Origin: Ceratodon purpureus | Taxonomy: Eukaryota; Streptophyta; Bryopsida; Pseudoditrichales; Ditrichaceae | NCBI GenBank assembly: GCA_014871385.1 | Contig: CM026423.1 | Span: forward strand, 9,125,266 to 9,189,265 | Direction of reading: 5' to 3' | DNA length: 64,000 nucleotides | Shown here: positions 1-11,896 of the stretch, piece by piece | Layout of the letters: each line of letters begins with the position of its first letter | How positions within the stretch are numbered: position 1 is the stretch's first letter | The notes under the pieces: model-generated | What the model was told of the DNA's origin: nothing | Seen by the model: only the letters and a program-made list of their open reading frames with translations | The model's database searches: none | Made by a program: the position numbers and the translations under genes

Positions 1-1157
1 GAACTTCGGGCCTGGTGTAATGCATCTGTATTTCGGTGTAGTTGGTCACTCATATCGTCTATTCCCGACGGGGGACTGCAGCACTAAATCTGATCGGGAG
101 GACCCACCGGTCTGCAGTGACACGAGGGGCACGCGTAGAGGTAACTTAGACCGCATGGGGGTATGTAAATGTGAGGTCGGCTGTGGTACTTTCCCATGGA
201 TGAGATGCTGGGTGGGACCGATGCGACGAAACATCCGAGAGAGAAATTACGAACTGTAATTCAGAGAATGAGTTTACCGTTTACTGTGTCCAATATCCGG
301 AGTTCGTACTGCTATGATGTCCACGGAGTGAAGCCCGGGTTTTTGAGATCCGGTTTGGGTAGACGTCCACGTTCAGAGGTCCGTGGTGTTATTACGCTAT
401 ACCCTGAAGGATTACAATACCCGTAGGCATGAGCGGTTGATGAACTCTTATATGATATCCGTCGAGATATCTCGTCTCATAACCGGACTTCTATGGCAGT
501 TAATACCCTCCACTTCCATGTCCGGGCGTTGTAAATACCGTACGTTATTATCCGGGTATGAGGGTAATTATTTTTAACAGGGTAATTTTCATTTCCAGGC
601 GCGTTAAATTTAGCGTGGATATAATTCAGCTTATAATGGCATCCAGTTTTATTATTATCCTTCATTTGGGTGCATATTTAACTCTTCTGTTTGCATACAT
701 GGCATCCCCTAGGTCGTCTGATTTAATCTTAATTTACGTTCAATCAGATTACTATATATACAGCCGGATGTGGCAATGTTGTATTTACGTGCATGGCTGC
801 TGTATTGCTGCATGTTATCATGATAACTACAGACCTCAATTAGGGTTTTCACTGCATGGACTTTAAAATGCCGGTTTCTTATTTCTCTGTTCCGGTTTTG
901 CTCTCCAAATTATCAATAGCATTCAATCAGATAGAGTACATGCATCGTGAAATCGGTGTTGGAGACTTCTGGGGTCATCGTTCAAAATTCATTTGAAAAC
1001 CAAAAAAAAGCCTGTTACAGAGGGACCGGTTCCGAATCTGGAATGGTTCCCTGGCGGTACATATTCAGAGATTTAAGACGGCAACTTAATGCTCATTCTC
1101 AGTTTGTAGCCAGCATTGTATCCCATGTTACCCTAGAGATTTTCAGGGGAATACGAA
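1..1157. other. CACTA left subterminal, non-coding
   Basis: No convincing gene. The stretch starts with GGTGTA-type motifs shared with the right end and continues as non-coding DNA beyond the stop codon of the minus-strand partner gene. Short ORFs here show no family resemblance and no splice-consistent extension. Confidence 0.5.
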
Positions 1158-4100
1158 TCACCCCTGACATGGCTTCTGCTTCGGCTTCCTGATGATCAGC
1201 TTCGTGGGCCATTTCACGTAAATGCTAGAACCCGAGGGCTTAACAAGAGCGTGTTCCAAGAGAGTAAAAGGCTGTCGGTTCTCGATGTACGGTAGTCGCA
1301 AACCTGGTTTGATAATCTTGTGTACCTGGACCATTTGCTCACCTTCGGAACACAACGAGCCAAACTTCTGTTTCGGTGACTTCCAACTCCCCCCTGTTCG
1401 GCCTTCAGCTACTACGGTGTCGCCATGGTCGGGGTGGAGGATAAAGCATTTAACATTCGCAGCAACCGGGTCGTCACAAATTCTCGGTAGAAGACCTACC
1501 TCAAATCTGGCTCTCGGACCTCGGATTGGTAATACCTTCTCCGGCATAGTTGCCCTACCTCTGGTAGTGACTCCAGCAGGATCACCGTCAAGCGCGGCGG
1601 TTCGGGTCACTGATGGAGGCATTGCTGCGGCTGCGAATGAGGAGCACCTCGGGGTTTCGCTGCGATGGGACTGAGGTGAAAGACCGTTGGACGTCGTGGC
1701 AGTAGACAACGAAACGTCTGTAGAAACAGCATTGCCAATTGGCATTTGATTTCTGAAATTCTGAAGGAGTGTGTTCGGAGTGACTGGTACCGTGTCACCG
1801 CTGGCCCATGAGGGTGCGGATGTAGCAATCGGATTGTCGTATGGCGGATCTGCGGAGGAGTGGTGATTCGACTGATCGCTGGGGACGTTGGCTGTGCGTG
1901 GATGTTGCTGCTCTCGCATAGTCCGATCTCGAGTAGATGTAGCCGGAGCTTCAACCCAATGTCGAGTAGATGTATCCGGACCTTCAACCGGTGTCACGCT
2001 GCCAGATTGTCGTTCTACATTTTCAGTCAGAGGAGGTGAAACTGCACGAAAAGGGGCCACCGGGATGCTTGGGTTGATGAGGCGTAATAACAACTCCTTC
2101 ACTTCTTTAATTTCGTCTTTGCTCGTGGTGAGATCCGATGCCATCTTCAGTACTGTCGATTCCAAAGCGTGTATGCGAGTTGACTCCCTAATTACATATG
2201 ACGGTGTACCTGAACGCTGCGACAAAAACATACAACGTTGTTATTGGCAACATGTCCGCGTTGAAAGGAGTGTGTAGGGCTTTCATTTTCTAACAATGTT
2301 CAAGCATTCTCTGTGATTTGGTAGGATTTTAAACATAATGGACTCCACGACCTTACGGTGGACAAATTTGCTTACGTGTGGGAAATGCGGTGTGGCGTCG
2401 TCCCGACGAGGGCCTTGGGCGGAAGCAGACGTTTGTACATGCGGTCCATTGTTGATTGTGGGGGTACTTTGCTGGAATTCCGTGCTGTGCGAATGGGTTG
2501 AGTCGCTGTTAAATGTCGACATGCTATACATTCCAGCATGAATGCCGTGACCACCAGTGTAGTTGTTCTGATACACCTGGAAGGGCATACAGATAAGAAA
2601 CGAAATCAGGTACTAATAAGGGGTCAATGGTTATTGATGACAATGAATTGCTACGCTAATCATTTAGATAATGGGATGCTACTCTCAGAATACAGAGCTG
2701 AACTGTAAGTGACCGCACCTGGTTATGGTGCTGTGCACCTTCGGATGGAGTCTGACCATGACAAAAACAGACGAGGTGATTATGTGACAATGCAACAGGG
2801 TTCTAGGAAGAATTTTAATACACATGCTCATATTATGAACTTAGAAAGGCTACTCTCAGAAGACAAACAGATAGAATAGTACAGGCACCTGGTTATGGTG
2901 ATGTGCACCTTCTGGCGGAGTCTGATCACAACAAATCCCGTCAGACTTGACTTATTGAGAAGACAATAGGGGGTTCGGTTTACATTTAACAGTCTTGGTA
3001 AATATTATGTCATTGAAATGCTACTCTCATGATACAGACAGATAGAGTGAGTGAAGGCACCTGGTTATGGTGCTGGGCGCCTTCGGATGGAGCCTGTCCA
3101 CAACAAATCCAAACGACGTGAGGTACTCCTAAGGATAGCAGGATTACTGAGGACATTGAATTGTTACGGTGATAATTTAGATATTCATGTGTTAATCTCA
3201 TAATTCAGAGTGAGAGAAAGAGAGACCGCACCTGGTTGTGGTGATGTGTGCCCTCGTACGGCGATTGTCCAAAACTGAGATTGTCACTTCGCTGCGACTG
3301 TCTCTTGCCTTTTCTCAATTCCGTCATGAGCAGGGATTCATCCTTCGCCGCTGCAGACAGCCAGTATTTGCGGTACTCCGTGAAAGCCTCCACAGGGCAT
3401 TGGGGGTGTCTTTGACCACCCGTGTGAACAAAAAACTTCTTCCATGCCTTTCTATCGTTTTTTAAAGTGTTTTTTAAGAACTTTGCCAAATAATTCAAAT
3501 CTAAAGGTCTCGAATACGTAAATTGCTGAGCTAACTTCTGAGCTATACAATCTACTTGCGATTTCCAGTATAGAGTTTTAGCCTTATAGCTCCGAACTTT
3601 GAAATTGAATGTTTGGCGAGCGCATAAGCGGACAGCACGATGCCAGGGACTTTTCAAACCTATTATCGTACCTGAGATAGAAACCGGAATTTGGATTTGT
3701 GGATCTCGGTTTTGGGCATGGGCATTTGCCATTTCCTTGAGGTACGGGCGCTGGAATTCTCTGGAAGCTGTCCTTTTCTTTTGCCTCTCAGACCTGTTGT
3801 CGTTTATAGGACAATCTGGTTCGGCAGTCCACTCCGGGGTAAGTTGTGGCTGCGCAGCTTGAGTCGATGGCCGCCAAGTCGGTGGGGAAGGGGTATGTGT
3901 CACCCCCTGATGACCAGATGTAGCGCCTGTAGGTTGGTACGATGAAGGTGGGTGCTGGTCGACCCCCATTGGAGCTTGCCCGAGTACAGGGTTGAAATTG
4001 GAGGTAGGGGGGATTTGTGGCGAAGGAACGCCATTACCAAGATGTGTTTGTTGCAGTTCAGGTCCGCCCCGCTGCATGTGGATGTCCCCCGAAGTCGGCT

Positions 4101-4789
4101 GATGCGAGTCTCTCAGCTGTTGCTGTCATCATGCCAACAAAGTCATGTTGGTTCGCAAGGTAAATTTTCGAAACAGTCGCCAATTCCCTATACGTTGGTA
4201 TATGTAGAATGCCGATACACTCACTGACATAGGTTTTTATGTAAACTTACCGATACTGGATGCGGCATAGGCCAAGTGCCGAACCTTCTCCCGTCCTCAT
4301 ACATCGCAGATGGAGACTATAGACACAGATACGCAATATTATATATAGACCGCAAGCCAATTACATGTAACTTTACTCCTCCTAACTTGTTCCAGAGTAT
4401 GCATTTCTAAGGAAATACGAAACCGTTGAGAGCAGTACATGGATGCGCTGTGAGGCACGTACATTTAGCTGTGAGCAAAGTAGGGCATCATAGCGATAAT
4501 ATGGTCCTCAGTCAGTGCACTTGAGATTGAACTTAAATAACAAACGCTGTAGATACAAACTCACCATAGCTCCCGATGAAGGTCCGGCTTGCCCTGCCTC
4601 CAGATTCGGCCGTGGCAGCATTCTAGCAGGGAACGCCATGCGCTTCACTGTCCTCGCTCTGACGTTCCGTTTTGGTGGTGAATCAGGGTCTGGATAGGTG
4701 GAGCTATCCTGCGAGGAGTAGCAATCGTCGGGCCATGGCTCGAAGTCAGGATTATAGAGTGTCTGATCCGGTGGCGACCACTCTCCCAT
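1158..4789 (-). CDS. TnpA/TnpD-like CACTA partner protein, seven exons
   Basis: Model on the minus strand: 4565-4789, 3232-4122, 3061-3093, 2889-2921, 2719-2751, 2376-2576 and 1158-2216. All junctions are GT-AG and phase 0, giving about 824 residues with no stop. Residues 76-230 are Pro/Gln/Ser-rich. About 231-340 resemble the plant En/Spm partner family (Transposase_24), with a basic Trp-containing core (KAWKKFFVHT). Residues 362-405 are four tandem 11-residue repeats ending HHNQ. About 473-515 look like a coiled coil. About 715-812 resemble the transposon-associated DUF8039 domain (LPYIENRQPFTLLEHAL, then WPTKLI). Family knowledge suggests an end-binding protein acting with TNP2 in the nucleus. 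An acceptor-like site at 4810 suggests an upstream 5' UTR exon. The gene points away from the plus-strand transposase gene, whereas plant CACTA genes usually share one strand. The product call is moderate; the splice model is strong. Confidence 0.7.
2650..3260 (-). repeat. 171-bp tandem repeat carrying micro-exons
   Basis: Four head-to-tail copies with spacings 171, 172 and 170 bp (donor sites at 3232, 3061, 2889 and 2719). Each copy holds a 33-nt coding segment, then GTGC at the donor, and a shared intronic block with CTACTCTCA and ACAGATAGA (plus-strand text). Three copies have their own AG acceptor and act as 11-codon exons. In the copy at 3232 the acceptor position reads CAA instead of CAG, so that segment is fused to the large second exon. 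Confidence 0.8.
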
Positions 4790-5230
4790 TAGGGTTTCAA
4801 GTCGGCGACCTAGACAATGAGAGAAAAATAGAGAGGGGAAAAGTGGGTTAGGTAGTGGACTCCACAAAAGATCGCATTACTACTAAACTAGAGCCAAGGC
4901 GTGTCCACTCAGAGCGAAGTGGTTCTCATCGTGGCTATTTGGAAGTTGGTGCGCTGTGGGAGAGACAATGGTATTGGGTCTCCTGAATCCGGTTGTAAAA
5001 ATAGCCTCTGACATAAAGAGGCGAAGTACTCTATCCGGGAAGGCTGCGGGACCAATTTCTGGGAGGGGACTCTACGTTGAGGAGCGGCGCCTCCGAACAT
5101 TTAAGCGGGCGGTTCCAAGAGTAAGGTACTGCGTTCTCTTCTAAACTCGTCGACTGATATTACAGTGTGAGAAATTTTTAGGCCTTCCATAGCGTCCACC
5201 CCTCTCTTCTCGACTCTCTTTCTCGCTGAA
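4790..5230. promoter_or_regulatory. divergent intergenic region between CACTA genes
   Basis: 440 bp separate the start of the minus-strand partner gene from the plus-strand ORF at 5231. The region must hold both promoters or 5' leaders. On the minus strand a pyrimidine tract and TAG at about 4810 look like a splice acceptor, so part of it is probably a 5' UTR intron. I see no convincing TATA box. Confidence 0.3.
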
Positions 5231-6211
5231 ATGGACGCATGGAGTCCTGCGACGAAGCTCCGAGTAGGATTAAGCTGCTTAGATGATGACGGAAACATTG
5301 TGAGCGTTTGGAATTTTGGAGAGTTAGGTGATCTGCTTAGAGATTTCTCAGACACCGAGGGATCCGAAGGTCAATTTGATCTTGACACCGCGAACAATCA
5401 CACGCCACTTCAGTCCCTTCAGTCCCCGGCAGTAGTTCCTCAGGAGATTGATCCCCTGAATGTGCCAGTCGACGCATCTCCCTTGGTGTGCAAATACTCT
5501 CGGGTCACGTCGACTGAGGAGGAATGCGATGAGATTTGTCAGTTCAGTAATTGCCGTGTCTGTCGAGCTAGTCGACTTAGGCATTACCCTCTGCTTCCGA
5601 GGTTGCAGGCGATGTTTACCACATCCTTAGCAGCGTCTTCTATGACGAGTCATTTTAGTCAGGATAATGAGGAGGTACTTGTACCAAGTGCCATTGACTC
5701 CGCAGTAGAGATTCGGGAGATGAGTCCGACAATTCCTGGCGTAGACGATGTCAATTTGGTGTGCAGACGCTGCTGGATCATGGGAGGCGAAGTAAGACGC
5801 CATGCTGAGTACATCGACGGGTCGTGTTCAGGAAATAAGTCCAATTCGGAATCAGTCGAGGGTGGGCACTTGGACAGTGCCAAGAAGGGGAACTTCGCAC
5901 TCACAGAAGGAACAAGTGCATGGAAACGTCGGGAGTATACTATCCCTTGTCCGGTCTGTGGAATCTTCAGCGATATGCCGGACTTAGAGAAAGTGGTTCA
6001 CACCGAGGTGGGAGACCGAGATATGGACATGCCAGAGTTGGAGCATTCGGATTCGACACTGTTAGCTTTCAGTAGTCGTTTCACCTTGATGTACCTCCTA
6101 TACACGAAGCTGGATGTAGCAGATTCATACCAGGAGGATTTGTTAGACATTATCGCCAATTGCTTCTGGCGGTCATATGTTTCAGTCCTAGAAGAAAACT
6201 CTAGGGTGTAG
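5231..6211 (+). CDS. TNP2-related short protein, partial paralogue
   Basis: Single-exon ORF of 326 residues starting at ATG 5231. Residues about 105-160 (CRVCRAS, HYPLLPRLQAMF, ASSMTSHFS) align with the same segment of the TNP2 protein encoded 2 kb downstream (CPVCQAN, HFPLIPRLQRMY, ASFMTWHSS). The knuckle spacing, the PRLQ motif and the following acidic run ending in DS are shared. The TNP2 catalytic region, with DG-NPF and HDFPAYG, is absent. The rest is acidic and Ser-rich with two further Cys pairs (CRRCW and CPVCG). It is not recognised as a known family outside this segment. It may be an N-terminal-only regulator that competes with TNP2, or a decayed duplicate; its open frame over 981 bp argues for recent coding use. 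Start and single-exon structure are uncertain. Confidence 0.55.
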   Translation: MDAWSPATKLRVGLSCLDDDGNIVSVWNFGELGDLLRDFSDTEGSEGQFDLDTANNHTPLQSLQSPAVVPQEIDPLNVPVDASPLVCKYSRVTSTEEECDEICQFSNCRVCRASRLRHYPLLPRLQAMFTTSLAASSMTSHFSQDNEEVLVPSAIDSAVEIREMSPTIPGVDDVNLVCRRCWIMGGEVRRHAEYIDGSCSGNKSNSESVEGGHLDSAKKGNFALTEGTSAWKRREYTIPCPVCGIFSDMPDLEKVVHTEVGDRDMDMPELEHSDSTLLAFSSRFTLMYLLYTKLDVADSYQEDLLDIIANCFWRSYVSVLEENSRV

Positions 6212-6582
6212 GTTAATCGAGTCATGCGAGTTAATAGTACCCATAGAGTCCACGCATAATTCTGAGTGTAATGCTTACGGTCTATAATATGTAGGTCTCC
6301 TGCTTGTGAAAAGCCTAATGTTCGGCTACATTTTGCTACTTGGCAGTATGAATAAATTGTGTGCTTTATTCAATGAAAGTTTCTGGATAGTAATACTGGA
6401 TGTGTTCTCCTACAGGGAAATACCGTGCGTTGGATCGTTGTGCTGCCCCTTTCCGGTGATGTGAGGAGGACCATTGGAACTGTGTAATTCTATTGAAGTC
6501 ATATCAGTGCAGAGCTTTCAGGTTCATTAAGGAACTGCAGAATTCATAATAAAAAAAAAAAAACAAAAACATTGAAATTGCT
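6212..6582. other. non-coding spacer with A-run
   Basis: No gene seen. It ends with an A-run (about 6550-6572) just ahead of the TNP2 start codon, so it probably serves as promoter and 5' leader of TNP2. Confidence 0.4.
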
Positions 6583-9500
6583 ATGGAGGGGAACGGCAGA
6601 CCCCCGGTGACGGACAGAAGACGCCAGGACTTGCGAGACGCCAAGTTAGCCCTGCGTGAAGAAGTCCTGGCAGACCGATTTCACGCAAGAAAGAGAATAT
6701 GTCCATGTAACATTTGTCAAGGCTCAGTGAGATCGTTGCGACTTAGACAGGTCGTTAGTGAACATCTACAACGATTCGGAAGACATCCAGGTCTGAGGGG
6801 CTCTACAGAGGTAATCCTAATCTCATGCGTAGTTCCATCTGTTCGGAATTCCTTTGATAGTCCTCCACTCCGAAGTTGGATATGGCGTGTTTGTATTATG
6901 CGTTTCTTGGTTCTCTGCATCGCGGATCCAGGCATGATAACTGCAGAATATCGCTAAGTGCATGCATAAACCATTTCCTTATATCAACATCACTGTAAAC
7001 TAACGTCTGTCGAATTATTTCGGTGAAAAAGGGGATTGAACAGGACGACTCTGACATGGAGTGGGACGAGGAGATACTCGCAGATTATGGACAGAGGGGG
7101 CGAATACGGCATCAAAATGGTGAAGAGAGGGCACTGGATACTGGTATGGATACAGAGGGTCTGGTTCATCACGCATTTCATATGTATGATGGTTTAGTGG
7201 AGAGACTGGGCAACATTCAGGGCGATGGAGAAGAGGAGCAACAAGGCCAAGGAGTGCAACCGGAAGAGCATGCAAATGACAGTGAAGGTGAAGAAACACG
7301 AGACGAGCGTCAACATGTCCCTGTAGACCATCCACGAGAAGGAGGGGAAGCTGTACCCCGGGAGGCCGAATGGGTTGATGACGATATCCCTGCGATGGAG
7401 CAATTACCGCCTACTCAACAAGAACTGTTAGAAGAGAGCGCTCGTACACCCTTGTTCGCGGGTTCCGGGCTTACGCAGCTTGGTGGTACGTTAATTTTAC
7501 TAAATTGTCTAAGGACCCATGGTGCATCGAACATGCTGGTGAACGAAGTCTTTTCGATCTTAAGTCGAAGTGTGCTACCTTCTGTTAACTCCCTACCGAA
7601 GAATGAGTATCAAGCCTCCAAGGTCCTTAAGCAATTAGGTCTTGCTTATGACATAATTCATTGCTGTCCTGGTCCGAGAACCTGTGTACTGTTTAGAGGG
7701 GAGGAGTATGAGGACTTAAGTAGATGTCCCGTCTGTCAAGCCAATCGATATAGACAGGTGGGGAAAACGCAAGTACCAGTGAAGGTATTGCGGCACTTTC
7801 CTTTGATTCCGAGATTGCAAAGGATGTATAGCACACCTTTGCAGGCCTCTTTTATGACGTGGCATTCTAGTCATGCTAGTGAAGATGGAGTTATGCGCGG
7901 TGCAGTCGATTCGTACCAATGGAGGTACGTAAATTGGAAGTGGAGTGATTCATTCGCCTTTGAGCCCAGAAACCTGCGTTTAGGACTAGCGACGGATGGC
8001 GTTAATCCATTTTCAGTGAAGAGATCAACGTGGAGCACGTGGCCGGTTCTGATCCTAAACTACAACCTGCCCCCCTGGATGACTACAAAGAAACATTTCA
8101 TAATGTTGTCTCTGATCATCCCGGGTAAGAAATCAGTCACAGGTGAGAACTTCGATGTGTATTTACAACCGCTTTTAGAAGAGTTGAAGATATTATGGAA
8201 CGATGGGGTACCAACCGACGATGCTGCAATGTTCCGTGGTAGTCCGCGATTTAATATGAAAGCTATACTCTTGTGGACTATCCATGACTTTCCGGCATAC
8301 GGAGTTGTGGCCGGATGTGTGACGAAGGGCTATAAAGGTTGCCCGGTCTGCGGTCCCAACACAATCTCACGTCGTTCTCTGGCGCTCCACAAAAATGTAT
8401 ATGACTGTCAATACAGGCGATTTCTCCCTGCCGATCACCCATGGAGACGAGCTCGTGTGGAATTCGGTGGTGTCGAAGAGTCCAGGCCTCCGCCCCCTAA
8501 GGTCACTTCAGCCGAAATTCTGAGATGGGGCCGCAGTAGAGAAAGTTGGTTACAACTACAGGGAGGTCCTGCGTCAAGTGATCCTGCGCGAGTGCATGGC
8601 ATTAAGAGAGTATCGGCATTATTTGAATTACCGTATTGGCCGGTAAGCCTCTCAATTGAGTCGTATTGTGTTAGGACACCTTGTCACTGTTGGAGGGTCG
8701 CTGTTTCCGTGTTTGCCATGGCTTTACCATATACTGCTTGCTCGAACTAACAAACATTTATGTTTAGTCGATTTAACCTGATGGCGACAGATTGTACAAT
8801 TAGACTCTGAGTGACCTGCTCTGCTATTGTAGGGAAATTGTTGCATATATCTAGCATGCTTATCTGTTGTTCATTGTTTCCTACGTAGACCCCTTTAGCA
8901 AATTCATTGATCTGTTTTGAGACGTACTCCTTACTATGAATCTATGGAACTCGTGCTCTGTCGTTTGTTAGTCGCTCGTGAAGTAAGGGAAGGTGTTTGT
9001 GATTTATGGCTATGGCCTGGTCGCTTTTGTCTAGATACTACGATTTGAAACGTTGTAATCATTAGCCCAAGCTGAATTCCCGGTTGGTTGTCGAGGGCAT
9101 GGCCCAGTTGGATTTCCTTTTTTTTAAGGGATTCTCGGGGGTGTACTCGAAGTTGGGGGGTGAAGTAGTAGTGAACAGTTGTTAGAAGATCATCCAGTGC
9201 TGTCTTGGATAAATTGCGATTGCGTAAATCATTTCCTAGAACAGTCCTTCCCAGTTATGACATAGGACTGGATTTTGAGAACTTTTATTAAATATTAAAC
9301 TTATCAATTATGGCAGAGGCAACGATTTATCAGGAGTCCTTGAAGACGGTGCATGTGCGCACCTTGGTGCCGTCCATGTCCGACTCTGTTTTCGTTACGA
9401 TGTTGGTGTAATGCAGGATTGGTAACATGAGCAGCGCCAGTCCCTGCTTCTTTAATTAAGTCGTTTTCACCATAGTCGTTTTCTCCGTGGAAGTCTGCAG

Positions 9501-11896
9501 CATCCCGCTTAGGGCACTATATGTACATGCAGTGATTTTTTATTGGACCTCTGAAATATTAAAATGACATCTAATTTACGTGATCTGAACGTCTACAGGA
9601 ACTCCCAATCCGGAACACATTGGACGTTATGCACATAGAGCGTAACGTTTCCGACAATGTCATGAGGCACTTGTTTGGAGACAAAGATACACCTGCGACA
9701 AGACGTGACATGGAACAAGCCGGGAAGATGCCACACCTTCATCTAGTGATTGGGCGATCAGGGAATGTGCTGAAGCCAAGGGCACCATACGTCTTTACAG
9801 AAGCAGAGAAGACACGATTTCTGAACCTGGTTTCTTCAACGAAAGTGCCAAGTGGATACAGCAGCACATTAACGAAACACATAGGTGAGAAAAGATTACA
9901 AGGATTAAAGAGTCATGATCATCACGTTCTCCTGCAACAAATTTTACCCGCAGCAGTCAGGCATAGTCTGTCACGTGGAGTAAGGGATACGATAATTAGA
10001 CTCGGGAACCTCTTCCAACGCATATGTGCAAAAGTGCTGAGATCCTCCGAAATCGAAGCCCTGCGTACTAGTGCGGTAGAGGTACTTTGCCTTCTAGAGG
10101 TGAATTTTCCACCAGGTTGTTTTGACATTATGATTCATCTGATTGTTCACCTTGTAGATGAGTTAGAAATGTGTGGACCAGTACATGCACGTTGGTGCTA
10201 CTCAATTGAGAGATACCTCGGAGTTCTAACCAAGTATGTAAGAGACAGGTCAAAACCTGAAGCTGGAATGGCATCAGGTTACATGATAGATGAAAGCTTA
10301 GGATTTTGCACTGAGTATTTTAGCTTGTACGAACACAGTAAGAGCCGGGTGTGGGATCCGGAAGAGGAGCTCAAAGACTCTGGCGAATGCTTGCTTGGAG
10401 CGCCTAAACCGAAGCGTCTGTGCATCACGGAGTTGGAGCAAATTCATGACTACATAATCAGACACTCTGTGCATACGGAAGAACTTTTAAGGTGATTTTT
10501 TCTTAAAACTGAATTCAAGTTTGTTCAATGCACAGTTTCGTACCCCGACGCCTGGCTCTACATCGAACCATTGTTTACCCGCCTTCTATGTCACCCCGTT
10601 GTCTTATGGATGGTCTTTGCAGATTGTCTCCCCGTCATTTCATATTTAATCTGCTCAACTCTGTAGTCTAATTTATTCATTCCCTTAAGAGATTGACTCC
10701 AAGTCTTCGCTATTTGCAATTATTATTCTACAATCCCGAAGAGAGTATTCTGTGTATGGGAGTTAGCTAAGATTAATTTTATTGCATGTCCAAACGACCT
10801 TACTGTTTCATGTCGTTGGCGTTTTGGTTAGAGTGTCAGGATTTACTGAGATAGGACAGTTTTCATTTTGTTAAATTCATTTCGTTTCGATCCGTGTTCT
10901 AACCGCTCAGATTTGATATTGTTTCCTACTAGAGGAGGGCCCTATTACACGAGCACATAGAGGGTTACATCATTTGCCCAGTTCCAATTAAATTAACCAA
11001 ATGCCATGTCTCTCTTACTTTACAGTGAATGGAGCGAGCAAAGACGTCACTTCAAGGAAGCAAGGGCCGCGTTTGCAAGATCGACACCACGGCGCATGGG
11101 GACTCCAATCGTATACCCCGAGGCATTAGCGTCTCCGTTCCCCAAATTCGCCTTATGGTTATATACTCATGTCCGCATGCTCCGAGATGAAGGCTTCCCT
11201 GTTTCCCGCGAGCTCCTGTGCTTGCACTGTCAACCCTCACAACACGCATTTTCATTCAATGCAATGTGGGCCTATGGTTGCCACTACACATGTAGTACAG
11301 AAACAGGTCCGTCTGCAGTCGCGTTTGATTGTGGAATTGCTGCTATTCCCCCTTCCCAAACATGTACGGAAATTGATGTAGGCATCCTGCGGAATATCAT
11401 ACTTGTCACCTACATGGGGCTCAACTGCGTGGTTATGGAAGGGAGCTGGATTAAATCGGTTGACCAAGGGAGGCGCGTTGTGAAAAAAGATCCTTCGGGT
11501 TTTTGGATAGTTCAGTATAACTGCAGAGAAGTTCGTGCGAAGGACAATCCGTATGTTTATCCTGCAAATGTATCCCAGGTGTTTTTTGTAAAAGACACCG
11601 AGAATCCTGAGTGGAGCGTGGTTCTCCGGCACGACCCGCGAAGCAAACGGATCGAAGGCAATAGAGAAATCCACCTGTTCGGAGCAGCAGGTGCGTCACG
11701 TCCGTCACTGAGTACACGTTCAGGGGCGATGAACGTCGCAGGGAATTCGCAGGCACATGGTACTCGGGACAACGTTGAAGAGGTCCCCGTCGAGCAGTTC
11801 AACGCATACTTGCATGATGAGGAACGCCCCGACGATGAGCGTCATCTCGATGACACACAGTATGAAGACGAAGTGGAGCTCCTGTACGTAGAGTAA
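6583..11896 (+). CDS. tnp2: TNP2-type CACTA transposase, four exons
   Basis: Model: 6583-6810, 7044-8642, 9599-10491 and 11026-11896, all GT-AG, giving 1196 residues without a stop. Exon 1 carries the transposase-associated Cys/His module (CPCNICQ, then EHLQRFG). Exon 2 begins with an acidic linker, then the knuckle CPVCQAN, the Transposase_21 core with DGVNPF (Asp about 394), HDFPAYG (Asp about 491) and CPVCG. The exon 2/3 junction rebuilds the family motif FELPYW...LDVMHIERN. Exon 3 continues into DUF4218 (PGCFDIMIHLIVHLVDE, SIERYLGVLTKYVR). Exon 4 is DUF4216-like (QVFFVKDTENPEWSVVL) with an acidic tail. By family knowledge this is a nuclear DDE-type enzyme that cuts and moves the element using its terminal repeats. 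All known blocks are present and open, so the copy may be functional. The introns are 233, 956 and 534 bp. Confidence 0.88.

Noticed and set aside
1222..1674. Plus-strand 150-codon ORF opposite the CACTA partner gene
   Set aside because: Antisense to the last exon of a well-spliced gene; no family resemblance.
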